DNA from: Actinomycetota bacterium
GTDB taxonomy: Bacteria > Actinomycetota > Acidimicrobiia > Acidimicrobiales > JAMDDE01
Reading direction: 5' to 3'
DNA: 34,037 bases
Assembly: GCA_023489235.1 (NCBI GenBank)
Contig: JAMDDE010000020.1
Location: 38,374 to 72,410 of the forward strand
The notes under the pieces are model-generated. The model was not told the origin of the DNA, searched no databases, and was given only the letters and a program-made list of their open reading frames with translations. The translations under genes and the position numbers were made by a program. This document shows, piece after piece, positions 1-10,146 of the stretch (the first letter of the stretch is position 1; the number at the start of each line of letters is the position of its first letter).

Positions 1-1242
1 CTTGGTGAAGTTGGTCGGAACCAACGTACCATTCTCGTCCCTTGTTATCGCTACCTGGTCAGTGGTGAGGCCAGAGTGATCCGTTGGAGAGAATGTATAG
101 GTTCCGTCACCGGTCGTAATGGTCATATGGTTGAGCGCTGCGTCTATACCCGCCGGAGTAGCGCCATTCTCCTTGATCGCCTTGGCAATCATAGCCACTG
201 CCCCACCAGCGTCAAAGGCGAACTCCGGAGGATAGTATCCGTTGTTCTTCTGGAAGGTGTTGGCAAAGCTCATGATGGTGGACTTAGCCGGATAGCTGGA
301 GGGCAGGAATGGGCCAATGCCACCTATCGAGCTGGCTATTATTACCCCGTTGCCAGCTGCCCCAACAGGCTTGGTGTACAGATAAGAGGCTTCAGCATGG
401 CTCATGAACAGAGGTATGGTCATCCCCATGGACTTGAACTGCTCGGTCAAGGCAACCTCAGCTGGACCAGATCCCCATACCATCAGCCCTTGCGCTCCAG
501 AAGACTTCACCGCAGTCAGAATAGAGGTGAAGGTGGTGGAGGTAATGGAGAATATACCATCGTAGATGAAGTTGATCCCGTACTTCGGAGCCAGTGCCTT
601 CATCTCGTGCCAACCCGCCTCCGGGAAGGCCGTCGTGTCATGAGCTACCGCCATCTTGGTGAGACCCTTGTACTTCATGTAGGCGAGCAGCTGCTTGCCT
701 ACGATCAAAGTAGTAGGAGGTGTCATGAAGACGTACTTCCTTGGTGGTTGGACCTGAGAGTCATCGGCACAGGTGTTCACCGAGGGGATTTTGGCAGCTT
801 GGACATCAGGCAGTATGGCCATACAAGAGGAAGAGAACACAGGTCCCACCACTGCCACTACTCCATCGGAAACCAAGGTCTTGAAATCAACCACTGCTTG
901 GGTCGGGTTGGTGTTGTCGTTCTCGATGATGAGATCGATCTTCCTGCCATCGATACCTCCAGCAGCATTGATGGCATTGACCTCTTGCTCTGCACCAAGC
1001 TTGTCATTGGTGCCAAGCGGGGTGTATGGACCGGTTAGCGAGGTGATCATGCCTATCTTGATGGGCCCCTTGGCCTTGGCAACTGGTTTCACTGTCGAGC
1101 TGGAACTAGAGCTACAAGCAGCTAGGAGCAGGGCAGAGGACGCAACGGCTACGACCGCAACTGCTGCTTTCCGGAAGCGTCTTCGCCCGTCACCCAAAAG
1201 GTTACGAAGTAACCCGCCACTTCTTTGTACCTGATGGATCAT
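1..1242 (-). CDS. ABC transporter substrate-binding lipoprotein, branched-chain amino acid/aromatic acid (LivK-like) family; truncated at left window edge
   Basis: Manual reverse-strand translation from ATG at 1242: MIHQVQRSGGLLRNLLGDGRRRFRKAAVAVVAVASSALLLAACSSSSSSTVKPVAKAKGPIKIGMITSLTGPYTPLGTNDKLGAEQEVNAINAAGGIDGRKIDLIIENDNTNPTQAV... Lipobox LLLAAC, typical LivK N-terminus, GGGAG RBS upstream. Open to the window edge, so absent from the ORF track. Confidence 0.93.
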   Translation of the reverse strand, partial: MIHQVQRSGGLLRNLLGDGRRRFRKAAVAVVAVASSALLLAACSSSSSSTVKPVAKAKGPIKIGMITSLTGPYTPLGTNDKLGAEQEVNAINAAGGIDGRKIDLIIENDNTNPTQAVVDFKTLVSDGVVAVVGPVFSSSCMAILPDVQAAKIPSVNTCADDSQVQPPRKYVFMTPPTTLIVGKQLLAYMKYKGLTKMAVAHDTTAFPEAGWHEMKALAPKYGINFIYDGIFSITSTTFTSILTAVKSSGAQGLMVWGSGPAEVALTEQFKSMGMTIPLFMSHAEASYLYTKPVGAAGNGVIIASSIGGIGPFLPSSYPAKSTIMSFANTFQKNNGYYPPEFAFDAGGAVAMIAKAIKENGATPAGIDAALNHMTITTGDGTYTFSPTDHSGLTTDQVAITRDENGTLVPTNFTK

Positions 1243-1678
1243 AACTATACTCCCTTTTCTTTGCTTATTGTTATACGGCTACTGACAGCACAAACTAGGG
1301 ATACAAGAACCACTAGCAGTAACTTAATAGTCGCATTTACTGGAGCTACAAGTTATGCACAAATAACCTGCACCTCCTTATTTATATGTACTTTTACTTG
1401 TAATCCTTGCCTCTGCAGATGCCTCTAGTTTTAACACTTACAGAACCATCTAGCAGGGGTAATATAAAACAAGATCCATTATGGCAAGGTAGACCACCGC
1501 TACCCTAGTGATTACAGATGATTAACCTCTATATCCCCTCTTTACGCACCCCCTTTGCAAGCAACTTCGAACCTGCTAAACAAAGCCGATGTACTTGACT
1601 CAACTAATATAACAGTTTCCTTACGAAAATGCTATACCGGCTTTACTATCTTTGAATAAATTTTGCCTTCTGTCCTTT

Positions 1679-1697
1679 CCGGCAAAGGCTTTACCGG
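1679..1697. other. Imperfect palindrome CCGGCAAAGGCTTTACCGG just past the stop of the fused IOR gene
   Basis: CCGGcAAAG-G-CTTTaCCGG, one mismatch; no clear T tract, so terminator function is unproven. Confidence 0.35.
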
Positions 1698-1698
1698 T

Positions 1699-4600
1699 TC
1701 ACCTATTTCCTCTGGCCAGCACAACTGGCTCACCTTCTATTTGCTCCAACAGAACCCCCATCCTATCCTTGGCTCTGGCAATGGCAGCTAGCTTGATGGA
1801 TTCATACCCCCGTATTAGATCCGGCACCTGCGCTATCTCGACCACTAACGCATAGTTGAGCTGGTCAAGTCTCTTCAGAGCTCGATCAAGGCTGTTCTTG
1901 TACCATTCAGGTAAAGAGCGCTCCAACCTGCGCAGCTCGGTACGGCCAAATATATCCAGAGAGGTACCCCGGAGACGTCGCATCGCCTTCAGCACTCTGA
2001 ATGCAGGATCGAACCACTCACCCAGCTCGATCTTCCTGTTCATCCCCATGGCGCGCAACAAAGGTGGGTGCAGGTGATAGGTGACATGCCGAGGAGAGGA
2101 GAATGTCGCCTGGAGCTGCTGTCTGAACCTCGGTTTCAGGTACAGACGTGCAACCTCGTACTCATCCTTGTAGGCCATGAGTTTGAAGAGCGAGAACGCT
2201 GCTGCTGCTTGAATCTCGTATCGTCCGGGGGTGACTGACTGCTCCCTTTCATGAACATGCTCCAGAAACTTCAAGTACTCCTCTGCATAGCTGACACTTT
2301 GGTATGCAATAAGCTCAGCTATCCTGAGCTCTATCTTGGCTGCCACCTCTGCCGATCCAAATACACCCACTCTAGGCAGCAACCTACCGTAAGCATCCCT
2401 TTGAGCAGGGCTGAGATTGGCCAAGCTATCTGCCAGCGCTCTCTTCAACGGGTCGGCATCTTGAAGAACAAGACTCGAGATCTCCCTATTGTCTCGATCC
2501 CTCGATCCAGGTGCTGAGGTGGATCCAGGTGCTGAGGTGGACCCAGGTGCTGCCTGAGCGGAGGAGCTCGTTCCCACTCCTCCTGCTGCATCGTTCAGCA
2601 CTGGAACTCTCGTCCTCCTTGATCTGCTGGAGTACTTGCCATAAGGGTTGGTTCCTGCCAGGATCTCCTCGAGACGAGACCGATCGTGTACGAACAACCT
2701 ACCGTAGCGAAAGGCTTGAATGTTCTTGTCAACAAGAGTACCGTTCAAGCGAATGGCTTCCTCGATCGCCTCTGCGGACATAGGGAGGAAGCCAGCCTGC
2801 CAAGCCACCCCGACACAGATGAAATTGGCCATCATGTGGTCTCCGAACAGATCCTCGGACAGGCTCAATGCATCGACACCATGGACGACCCCCCCTTTGG
2901 CTACCCGAGAAAGCTCATCCAACATGAGCTCATCCGGCATCGGTTTGGAGATATCACGTACCAACTCACCGGTTAGAAAAGTTCCCGAATTTGCTACTAC
3001 AGAGGTCTTAGCTGGGTTGCAACGATCCAAATTGCTTGGGTCCACACTGGACACCAGATCTAGAGCAATGCATAGATCCGCCTTGGCTATTCCGACATCA
3101 GGTGAGACCGAAACAGGGGGGACCAACCCAGGAGATGGAGAGGATCCGATAGAGAGTGGATAACCTGACAACGGAGTAAGCACCAAACTAGAGAGAACCT
3201 GACCCCACTTCTGAGCAGCTCCTGTCTGGTCATAGCTATCCACCTGCCATCCATCGAGAAATGCCGCTGTGCTCAGTACTGCATTCACCGTGATAACCCC
3301 GGTTCCGCCAACGCCTGGCAGAATCACTCGATAAGGCCCAACTGGACGAACTTGATCATTCGGGGAGGGCAGTTCGGAAAGGGAGAGTTGAGGTGGGCGT
3401 GGCTTTGCATACCCACCACCAGGTCTAACTTTGATGGTGGTAAAAGCTGGACAGTCACCTTGCAGACATGAAAAGTCCTGGCTGCAGGAGGAGGGATGAA
3501 TCCTTGTCTTCTGACCGAACTCAGTTTCTACACGTTCAAGGGACATGCAGTTGGATACCCTTCCACAGTCTCCGCATCCCTCGCATACCTCCTCGTTGAT
3601 GTAGGCGAAGGTGAGCGGAGGTGGTTCAATACCTCGTTTCTGCCGACGCCGGCGCTCGTTTGCACATGACTCATCATATAATAGTACGGTAACACCCTTT
3701 TTCTTCTCTAGGAAGGCAGCCACTTCGACAACGTCCACAGGAGAGTGGACGCTAGTATGCTCTGGCAACTCTGAAGGATGATAACTCTTAGGATGCTTGG
3801 TCAGGATGGCTATATGAGCTACGCCTTCCGTAGCAAGCAAACGACAGAGTTCGGGAACGCTGCGCTGCCCTACCGGACTTTGTGCTCCGGTATTGGCCAC
3901 ATATCCGTTGTACAGGATCCGGAAGGTAATATCGACCCCAGCAGCAACACAGAACCGAATGTTCAGGTAACTCGAGTGGAAGATAGAACCGTCCCCCACA
4001 TTCTGGGTGATGTGCTTACGATCGGTGAAAGGAGACAGGCCAATCCAGGGCAACCCCTCGCCACCGAACTGGGTCATGGCTACGATATGGCGTTCTGGCT
4101 GGGTGATCACCGAGGCAAAGGAGTGGCATCCCGGACTTCCCCAAGCAACTTGGCCTGGGGCTAGTTTCGTCGAAGTACTGTGCGGACATCCAGAGCAGTA
4201 GTTGGGAGTCCGTTTCAGCTGGATAGAGTCCTTATGTCTCCTCAATGGCTCGAGTTCAGCAAGCCGACGTTGGACAACCTCTGGCCTGGTCAAGTACTTG
4301 AGCAAGGTAGGAGCCAGGCGTTCGGTAATAAGACTGGCACTCATCCCTCCTTCAACTGGGAAAAGCGGTCGATGATACTCATCATACTTGCCAATCACTA
4401 CTGGACTGTGTACCCCATTGGTGAAGAGTGCCTCTTTTACCTGCGTCTCCACAAATCCACGCTTTTCCTCTATGACGATCAACAACTCCAGACCCCGGGC
4501 GAATTGGGAGACGATAGAGGAGTTGAGAGGGTAGATCATGCCTAGCTCGAGGATTGCTATGCCTGAGTCGACGAGCAGGTCATCATCGATACCCATGTCC

Positions 4601-5496
4601 ATGAGGGCTTGACGGAGATCAAGGGCGCTCTTGCCTGCCGTAATTATGCCTATGCGATTCTTTGGTCCAGTAACGGTAATCCTGTCCAAGGAATTAGCGG
4701 CAGAGTAGGCCAACACAGCTGCATGGCGCTCTTCGAATAGATGGCGTTCAATATCAATATTCTTCCCTGGGTAGAAGGTGAAGTCATCCCGCTTCTCGAA
4801 TGGGTGTCCATCAAGGACAAGATCTGGAAGATGGATCTCTGGCCAGCCCTTGTCCAAATGCACTGTAGAGCCACTGTCGCACAAAGCGGACACCAGCTTG
4901 AGAGCTACCCAGCAACCACTGAAGCGAGAGATGGCCACTGCATGGGCACCGAGCTCCAACAGACTACGGATATCCGATGGGTAGAGAATCGGTACTCCCA
5001 CCGACTGGTACATGTAGTCCTGCTGGTGCGGCATTGTCGAACTCTTGGCTTCATGATCCTCACCACTCAACAGGACTACCGAACCGTACCTGCTGGTACC
5101 GGCAAAGTTGCCATGACGCAATGCATCTCCACTTCGATCCATACCAGGTCCCTTGCCATACCAAAAAGCAGCTACTCCATCGAAGTTGGAGTGAGGGTAA
5201 TGATCCAGCATCTGAGTGCCGGTTATGGCAGTCATGGCCAGTTCCTCATTAGCACCTGGGCGGTGTATCACGCCCCAACGGGACAGAAGATCCTTATGCC
5301 TTTCGAGAGCGAGGTCGTAACCGGCCAAAGGAGATCCTGGGTAACCACTGATGAACGTTCCTATGCGCAAGCCGTTGGCTGCATCCCTACGGGCCTGGTC
5401 AAGGGGTAATCTAACCAAGGCTTGCATGGCTGGCAGATAAAAGCTGCCCTCCTCTGCTACAAGCCGATCATCCAAGGATACGAGTTCTCTCTCCAT
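1699..5496 (-). CDS. Fused indolepyruvate ferredoxin oxidoreductase family protein (IorA-like TPP domains + ferredoxin-like Cys region + IorB-like gamma domain + C-terminal extension)
   Basis: ORF of about 1265 aa: GTFISGYPGSPLAGYDLAL, CSGCPHSTSTKLAPGQVAWGSPGCHSF, CEGCGDCGRVSNCMSLERVETEFGQ, PGVGGTGVITVNAVLSTAAF, YDQTGAAQKWGQV. Likely ATG at 5496 overlaps the tetR stop (TGATG); the ORF track used an upstream TTG. Confidence 0.93.
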   Translation of the reverse strand: MERELVSLDDRLVAEEGSFYLPAMQALVRLPLDQARRDAANGLRIGTFISGYPGSPLAGYDLALERHKDLLSRWGVIHRPGANEELAMTAITGTQMLDHYPHSNFDGVAAFWYGKGPGMDRSGDALRHGNFAGTSRYGSVVLLSGEDHEAKSSTMPHQQDYMYQSVGVPILYPSDIRSLLELGAHAVAISRFSGCWVALKLVSALCDSGSTVHLDKGWPEIHLPDLVLDGHPFEKRDDFTFYPGKNIDIERHLFEERHAAVLAYSAANSLDRITVTGPKNRIGIITAGKSALDLRQALMDMGIDDDLLVDSGIAILELGMIYPLNSSIVSQFARGLELLIVIEEKRGFVETQVKEALFTNGVHSPVVIGKYDEYHRPLFPVEGGMSASLITERLAPTLLKYLTRPEVVQRRLAELEPLRRHKDSIQLKRTPNYCSGCPHSTSTKLAPGQVAWGSPGCHSFASVITQPERHIVAMTQFGGEGLPWIGLSPFTDRKHITQNVGDGSIFHSSYLNIRFCVAAGVDITFRILYNGYVANTGAQSPVGQRSVPELCRLLATEGVAHIAILTKHPKSYHPSELPEHTSVHSPVDVVEVAAFLEKKKGVTVLLYDESCANERRRRQKRGIEPPPLTFAYINEEVCEGCGDCGRVSNCMSLERVETEFGQKTRIHPSSCSQDFSCLQGDCPAFTTIKVRPGGGYAKPRPPQLSLSELPSPNDQVRPVGPYRVILPGVGGTGVITVNAVLSTAAFLDGWQVDSYDQTGAAQKWGQVLSSLVLTPLSGYPLSIGSSPSPGLVPPVSVSPDVGIAKADLCIALDLVSSVDPSNLDRCNPAKTSVVANSGTFLTGELVRDISKPMPDELMLDELSRVAKGGVVHGVDALSLSEDLFGDHMMANFICVGVAWQAGFLPMSAEAIEEAIRLNGTLVDKNIQAFRYGRLFVHDRSRLEEILAGTNPYGKYSSRSRRTRVPVLNDAAGGVGTSSSAQAAPGSTSAPGSTSAPGSRDRDNREISSLVLQDADPLKRALADSLANLSPAQRDAYGRLLPRVGVFGSAEVAAKIELRIAELIAYQSVSYAEEYLKFLEHVHEREQSVTPGRYEIQAAAAFSLFKLMAYKDEYEVARLYLKPRFRQQLQATFSSPRHVTYHLHPPLLRAMGMNRKIELGEWFDPAFRVLKAMRRLRGTSLDIFGRTELRRLERSLPEWYKNSLDRALKRLDQLNYALVVEIAQVPDLIRGYESIKLAAIARAKDRMGVLLEQIEGEPVVLARGNR
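2504..2553. repeat. 18-bp in-frame tandem repeat (about 2.8 copies) encoding a GSTSAP linker
   Basis: GATCCAGGTGCTGAGGTG at 2504 and 2522, then GACCCAGGTGCTG at 2540; encodes APGSTSAPGSTSAPGS between the gamma-like domain and the C-terminal domain of the fused IOR. Confidence 0.85.
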
Positions 5497-6188
5497 CAAC
5501 GACTCTTCTCGGCTGCTCTCGAAGCCCTAGGGGATCCAGTCTCCTGTCTGTATGTCTCAGATTCATCATGAGTTCGGCGCACAACCCCTAGGATCATGTC
5601 CACACATGCCTCGGCAAAGGCCTCTGGATCATCCCTGTCAGGATCGAACCACTTATATATCCAGCTGGTCATCCCTAATATAGCCTGCGCACCATAGCGA
5701 GCCTTCATCGACGGAAGAGCCCCATCCTCCACTGCCGAAGCAACTGCCTCCTGATAGACATGGAGATACTGCCTTTCCTTGGCCAGTATCTCACTATCAT
5801 AATTGCGCGCCAGTCTCGGTCGTTGATCGAAGAATACAGTAAAAAAGCTCGGTTCTGATGCCACCATGATTGCTTGATGTCTTATCAAGGCTGCCAACCG
5901 TTCTTCGGGGTCATCAATGGACAGACATTTCTCCACACTGCTCAAAGCAGTGGAAATGGTCTTGTCGAAGATACGATAAAGCAACTCCGCCTTGGAGTGA
6001 ACGTAGTAGTACAGACTAGCCTTTCTCAAGTTGAGCTCTGCGGCCACATCATCGAGGGATCCGGCATCGTATCCTTTCTCTCTGAAGACCTTGGCAGCAG
6101 TCTCCACTATCTCGGCCAATCGAGCCTTGTACTCTACGCTTGGTTCGCGATTCCGCGGCCTACCTGGACGTCGTGCACTTGTCTGCAA
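5496..6188 (-). CDS. TetR/AcrR family transcriptional regulator
   Basis: 230 aa; N-terminal HTH ETAAKVFREKGYDAGSLDDVAAELNLRKASLYYYVHSKAELLYRIF. Start uncertain (TTG at 6188, or a nearby upstream start after GGGGAGG). Translationally coupled to the IOR gene. Confidence 0.92.
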   Translation of the reverse strand: MQTSARRPGRPRNREPSVEYKARLAEIVETAAKVFREKGYDAGSLDDVAAELNLRKASLYYYVHSKAELLYRIFDKTISTALSSVEKCLSIDDPEERLAALIRHQAIMVASEPSFFTVFFDQRPRLARNYDSEILAKERQYLHVYQEAVASAVEDGALPSMKARYGAQAILGMTSWIYKWFDPDRDDPEAFAEACVDMILGVVRRTHDESETYRQETGSPRASRAAEKSR

Positions 6189-6365
6189 CTCTAAGTCCTT
6201 AGCCAGAGCTATCCTCCCCTCAGTAGCAGTACCGGGCGATCCTGGAATGAGCCTTATACTCCTTGCACTCTCTTGCCTGCTGAGCGAGGTACGAAGTGTT
6301 GCAAACTTCCTTCAGTACACCACACTCATCTGGCCACTCTGTAACCGCCAACAATATATTTCTAC

Positions 6366-6545
6366 CTACTGTTCTATACGGTAGAAGCAACTCTTGCAAC
6401 ACTAGTTGCAGTGTGTCGTAGGGAGGGAAACAAAGAGCTACTGTTCTATACGGTAGAAGCAACTCTTGCAACACTAGTTGCAGTGTGTCGTAGAGAGGGA
6501 AACAAAGAGCTACTGTTCTATACGGTAAAGCAAACTCTTGCCACA
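6366..6545. repeat. 72-bp tandem repeat, about 2.5 copies, with internal palindromes
   Basis: CTACTGTTCTATACGGTA starts at 6366, 6438 and 6510 (period 72). Each full unit contains TGCAAC-ACTA-GTTGCA and TACtGT-TCTAT-ACgGTA inverted repeats. Confidence 0.93.
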
Positions 6546-6646
6546 CTACTCAAGGTGCTGAACACAACAGTTGCACCATGGACAGCTGACTGACCCGAAC
6601 GTGACAGCAAACTCCTAGCCTCAGCCATGGACAAATGACAGAGCTA

Positions 6647-7063
6647 TCACGAGAGCAACTCTCTGGCAGAGGGGAAGAGCATCATGTCCTCCTTGTCCAT
6701 ATGCTCCCGTAGTACCTGGCAGAACTCCTCGGTCTCCCCAACTGGCAAATTATTGGCCCTTGCGGAGGAGATTACTAGGTCGCGCAATTGCTTGATTCGG
6801 ACATGCTCTTCTATGAACCCGTTGAGCAGCTCTTGGCCCATCTCTGAAGCTAAGGCCGGGAAAAGGGTTTCATCCTCTGCCACTATGTGCTCATCCAGAG
6901 CTTCGCCAATCACAGCGCTGCCCGACAAGATCTGATCTACCGCTCCACCTAGATCATTACGAGCAGTAAGATCCTCTATCCCACTCAGCAGCGAACGCAC
7001 TTCATCGTGCTCCTTGGATAGCTGATCAACCAAAGCAATACCCACCGGCAGCTCAGCTGTCAT
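6647..7063 (-). CDS. Hemerythrin HHE cation-binding domain protein
   Basis: 138 aa: LSKEHDEVRSLL, LDEHIVAEDETLFPAL, FIEEHVRIKQL, LREHMDKEDMMLFP; RBS AGGAGG upstream of ATG 7063. Confidence 0.88.
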   Translation of the reverse strand: MTAELPVGIALVDQLSKEHDEVRSLLSGIEDLTARNDLGGAVDQILSGSAVIGEALDEHIVAEDETLFPALASEMGQELLNGFIEEHVRIKQLRDLVISSARANNLPVGETEEFCQVLREHMDKEDMMLFPSARELLS

Positions 7064-7088
7064 TTGTCCTCCTGTTCACCCACCTGTA

Positions 7089-7128
7089 GTCTAAGTTGCA
7101 GATCCGCTGACGGATCTGCAACTTAGAC
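7089..7128. terminator. Perfect 18-bp-arm inverted repeat between the bcr-type genes and the hemerythrin gene (terminator or processing hairpin)
   Basis: GTCTAAGTTGCAGATCCG-CTGA-CGGATCTGCAACTTAGAC; arms 7089-7106 and 7111-7128; includes the stop codon of the upstream gene. No downstream U tract. Confidence 0.6.
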
Positions 7129-7935
7129 GAGTGCTTCCTCCTCGGCAAGCCTTCTAGCCCGTTGTCTACCGAGAACTGCAGCGCCCAGAGCCAACACGAA
7201 CTGAGGCATATCCCCAGGTGGGACGTTTACCTCTGCCTTGAGCTTCTCTTTCAGCACCTGAGCCATGCTCTCGAAACGAAGTATCCCGCCCACCAAAGTG
7301 AACTCAGGCTCCATCTGCACACGCTTCATCAACTGAACAGACTTGGAGACCAGCGAGACTATAGCCCCGTGCATGATGTCAGCAGGAGCTACCCCTTGGG
7401 AGAGGTGGTTGATCACTTCAGCTTCGGCGAATACGGCACATACCCCAGAGATGGGGACATCCTCCTTCGAAGTTGCCGCCACTGGGCCTATCTCCTCCGT
7501 ATCGAACCCCATGTAGCGAGCAGTCTTCTCCAGGAATGCCCCAGTTCCGGCAGCACATTTGTCGTTCAATCGGAACGACTTCACTCGCCCATGCTCATCC
7601 AACCTGGTAGCCTTCATTGTCTGGCCGCCAACATCGAGAATAGTATGGGTATTGGGATACAGGAAACGTGCTCCCCAGGCAACTGCAGTAAGGTCGGTGA
7701 CGTTGATCCGTCTTACACCTACTTGAAAACGCCCGTATCCCGTAGCCGCTATGTAGGACAGGTCTCCTCGATCCAAGCCAGCCTGAACCAATGCCCTCTC
7801 CAGGGCCTCCTCTCCTACTTTGTCCAACTTGAACCCTGTGCGAATCATCGCCTTGCCGACGATGGAATCATCATCGGACAAGATGACCGCCTTGGTATAG
7901 GTAGAACCTACGTCTATTCCTGCTGTGTAACTCAT
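7123..7935 (-). CDS. Class I benzoyl-CoA reductase ATPase subunit (BcrD/BzdQ-like; BadF/BadG/BcrA/BcrD ATPase family)
   Basis: 270 aa: [81 protein letters not shown] ATPase with cluster-binding Cys motifs; fourth gene of a four-subunit set. Confidence 0.85.
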   Translation of the reverse strand: MSYTAGIDVGSTYTKAVILSDDDSIVGKAMIRTGFKLDKVGEEALERALVQAGLDRGDLSYIAATGYGRFQVGVRRINVTDLTAVAWGARFLYPNTHTILDVGGQTMKATRLDEHGRVKSFRLNDKCAAGTGAFLEKTARYMGFDTEEIGPVAATSKEDVPISGVCAVFAEAEVINHLSQGVAPADIMHGAIVSLVSKSVQLMKRVQMEPEFTLVGGILRFESMAQVLKEKLKAEVNVPPGDMPQFVLALGAAVLGRQRARRLAEEEALV

Positions 7936-8756
7936 GCCGTAACTCCTGTCAACTTAGTTGGAGACTGACGACTCTTGATATGATCCATAGCAAACAAAGC
8001 TGCTCCAAGAGCTCCCATGTAATGCGACTCTTCACTCACATGCACCGGGAAACCGAGAAGATCCTCTATGGCCTTTACCATACCTATGTTCTTGGCTACT
8101 CCACCAGTAAAAGCAACCTCTCTTTCGATTCCCACGCGGCGTAGAAGTCCTAATGCCCTTTGTGCCACCGACTGGTGCACGCCAAGCAAAATATCCTCTA
8201 CTTTCTTGCCTTTGCCTAACCAAGAAAGAATTTCCGACTCAGCGAAGACCGTACAGGTAGTAGAGATCTTGACTGGCTTATCCGACCGGAGAGCAGTGGG
8301 TCCGAGATCATCCAAGGGTATCTCCAGGGCTGCTGAGGCACCTCCGAGGAATCTCCCTGTTCCAGCAGCGCACTTATCGTTCATGCTGAAATCGAGGATT
8401 TCGCCGTTGGGACTTACCTTGATAGCCTTGGTATCCTGTCCTCCCATGTCCAGTACCGTTCGCGTGTCCGGGAACATGTGGACTGCACCGCGACCATGAC
8501 AAGAAATCTCTGTGGTCTGAGTATCGCCGAAGGTCACCTTATAGCGGCCATATCCTGTGCCAACGATGAAACCGACTCCCTCTTTCTCCTCGTGAATATC
8601 CCCATCGGCTAAGGCGAGCTCATAGGCGCGCTCGGCAGCAATGGTCACATTGGCACCTGTATCTATGAGAGCTCTACCCACTATGCGGAGATCTTCATCG
8701 ATTATAATAGCCTTGGTTTGAGTGGAGCCTACATCAACTCCTGCTGCATACGGCAT
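7932..8756 (-). CDS. Class I benzoyl-CoA reductase ATPase subunit (BcrA/BzdP-like; BadF/BadG/BcrA/BcrD ATPase family)
   Basis: 274 aa: [84 protein letters not shown]; 4-nt overlap with the next gene. Confidence 0.86.
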   Translation of the reverse strand: MPYAAGVDVGSTQTKAIIIDEDLRIVGRALIDTGANVTIAAERAYELALADGDIHEEKEGVGFIVGTGYGRYKVTFGDTQTTEISCHGRGAVHMFPDTRTVLDMGGQDTKAIKVSPNGEILDFSMNDKCAAGTGRFLGGASAALEIPLDDLGPTALRSDKPVKISTTCTVFAESEILSWLGKGKKVEDILLGVHQSVAQRALGLLRRVGIEREVAFTGGVAKNIGMVKAIEDLLGFPVHVSEESHYMGALGAALFAMDHIKSRQSPTKLTGVTA

Positions 8757-8785
8757 ATGCTTCCTCCTCTGTTCCGATCTTGAGA

Positions 8786-10129
8786 CTAACTAGCACGAGC
8801 GGCCATCAACTTGCGAGTGGCGAGACCCTCGAAGAAGGCATCCACTCGGTTCTTCAGCTGAGCCTCCGAAACCACCCGAGGATCCATGTGGTCGGAGTCG
8901 AGCAGCAATGTACCTACGTCTGCATCTTTCATTACTGCCAACCTGTTGTCTGCCAGTCCAGTAGAGACTGTCCGGCAGGACTTGATGGCATGGTAGACGA
9001 CACCATCGATACCATAAGGTCCCACCATGTCCACCAGCATCTTGTCCGAGTAGAACATGGAGTCCATCGCATCCCTCACCGTAATGAGCACACCTTCAGC
9101 CAGACTCTCCAGCGGATTGTCCAGATCGTACTCGAATCCGGTGTTCGTACCCCCAGAGGCGAACCACAGATAGCTGGAGCCCACGAACTCACCGCCCCAC
9201 TCGCTGAACATCTCCCCGAACCGCCTGAATATCGGATAGCAGGGCACTCCTACGAAAACCAGCCGGTACTTCTCCTCATGAAGCGTGCCGATACCGTTAG
9301 CAGCCTTATACTCGAGCTCCTCCACCAAATCTTCGAAGTACTCAGCTCCTTCCTTACGCCCTCTGAACCCATTGGCAACGCCCAAGTAGACGGTCCCATC
9401 GGTCACTGCATTGTAAAGAGCTGGGACAGCTTTGTTCAGTTCGACTACTCGCTTGAACCCTACGCTAAGCCTATTGGCGTAGTCCATGTTCTCCCGCAGC
9501 TTGTCTATGTCGAACCTCTTGCCGGTCACCCCTTCGAGAACATTGATGAGCTCCCTCAACTGGCCTTCGACATAGAGACGATCATTCTCGAAGTCTTCAT
9601 TACCTCTCCAGGTTTGCTTGCCTTCTGCGCGAGTACCAGGCACGTCAAGGGTGAAGATAGGTATGTTGTACATCCTCTCCCATATCTCCGCCCATTTGAT
9701 ATAGGTATTACAGGCATTGGTGTAAACAGCAACCGCAGGTCGAGGTATGCGACCCATAGGATGCTCGCCATGTCGCATCTGCAAGCCAACATCTGCCTTG
9801 ACATAACCGCATACGTCAGAGGCATAGCCATAGTCTTCGGCATCGGCTATGTAGGACTCCGACACATGCCTGACCGCCGTCTGTAGACCATTTATCTCAG
9901 GGAACACCGTGTGCAAGTCAAAAGAGCGCAACAGCTCTGCAAGGCTTCCCATCACGAACACGTAGGCAGACTTCTCGCCCCTCTCTTCCGAGGTAGTCAG
10001 TTCCTTGTACCACTCACGAAAAAGACGGTTGCCTTCCTTGTTCCCCCGACCAACTATAGAGTCAGCACCATCATGGCCTGTCGATGCGGACTGATTCACA
10101 CTCTGCTCACTGCTCATTGCAACCTCCAT
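8786..10129 (-). CDS. 2-hydroxyacyl-CoA dehydratase D-component family protein; benzoyl-CoA reductase subunit B (BcrB/BzdO-like)
   Basis: 447 aa: [93 protein letters not shown]; position 2 of a CBAD-ordered set. Confidence 0.84.
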   Translation of the reverse strand: MEVAMSSEQSVNQSASTGHDGADSIVGRGNKEGNRLFREWYKELTTSEERGEKSAYVFVMGSLAELLRSFDLHTVFPEINGLQTAVRHVSESYIADAEDYGYASDVCGYVKADVGLQMRHGEHPMGRIPRPAVAVYTNACNTYIKWAEIWERMYNIPIFTLDVPGTRAEGKQTWRGNEDFENDRLYVEGQLRELINVLEGVTGKRFDIDKLRENMDYANRLSVGFKRVVELNKAVPALYNAVTDGTVYLGVANGFRGRKEGAEYFEDLVEELEYKAANGIGTLHEEKYRLVFVGVPCYPIFRRFGEMFSEWGGEFVGSSYLWFASGGTNTGFEYDLDNPLESLAEGVLITVRDAMDSMFYSDKMLVDMVGPYGIDGVVYHAIKSCRTVSTGLADNRLAVMKDADVGTLLLDSDHMDPRVVSEAQLKNRVDAFFEGLATRKLMAARAS

Positions 10130-10146
10130 CTCTCAACTCCCCCCTC

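Noticed and set aside
76-1038. 320-aa plus-strand ORF
   Set aside because: Shadow of the substrate-binding protein on the opposite strand; its translation has no recognisable domain.
6366-6545. CRISPR array
   Set aside because: Whole 72-bp units are duplicated, including what would be spacers; no repeat-spacer alternation and no cas genes.
6220-6546. 108-aa minus-strand ORF with 24-aa repeats (LLLPYRTVALCFPPYDTLQLVLQE)
   Set aside because: An artefact of the 72-bp tandem repeat being divisible by three; no credible RBS and it overlaps the likely tetR promoter region.
8780-9886. 368-aa plus-strand ORF
   Set aside because: Antisense to the BcrB/BzdO-like gene; composition typical of a shadow ORF, no motif.
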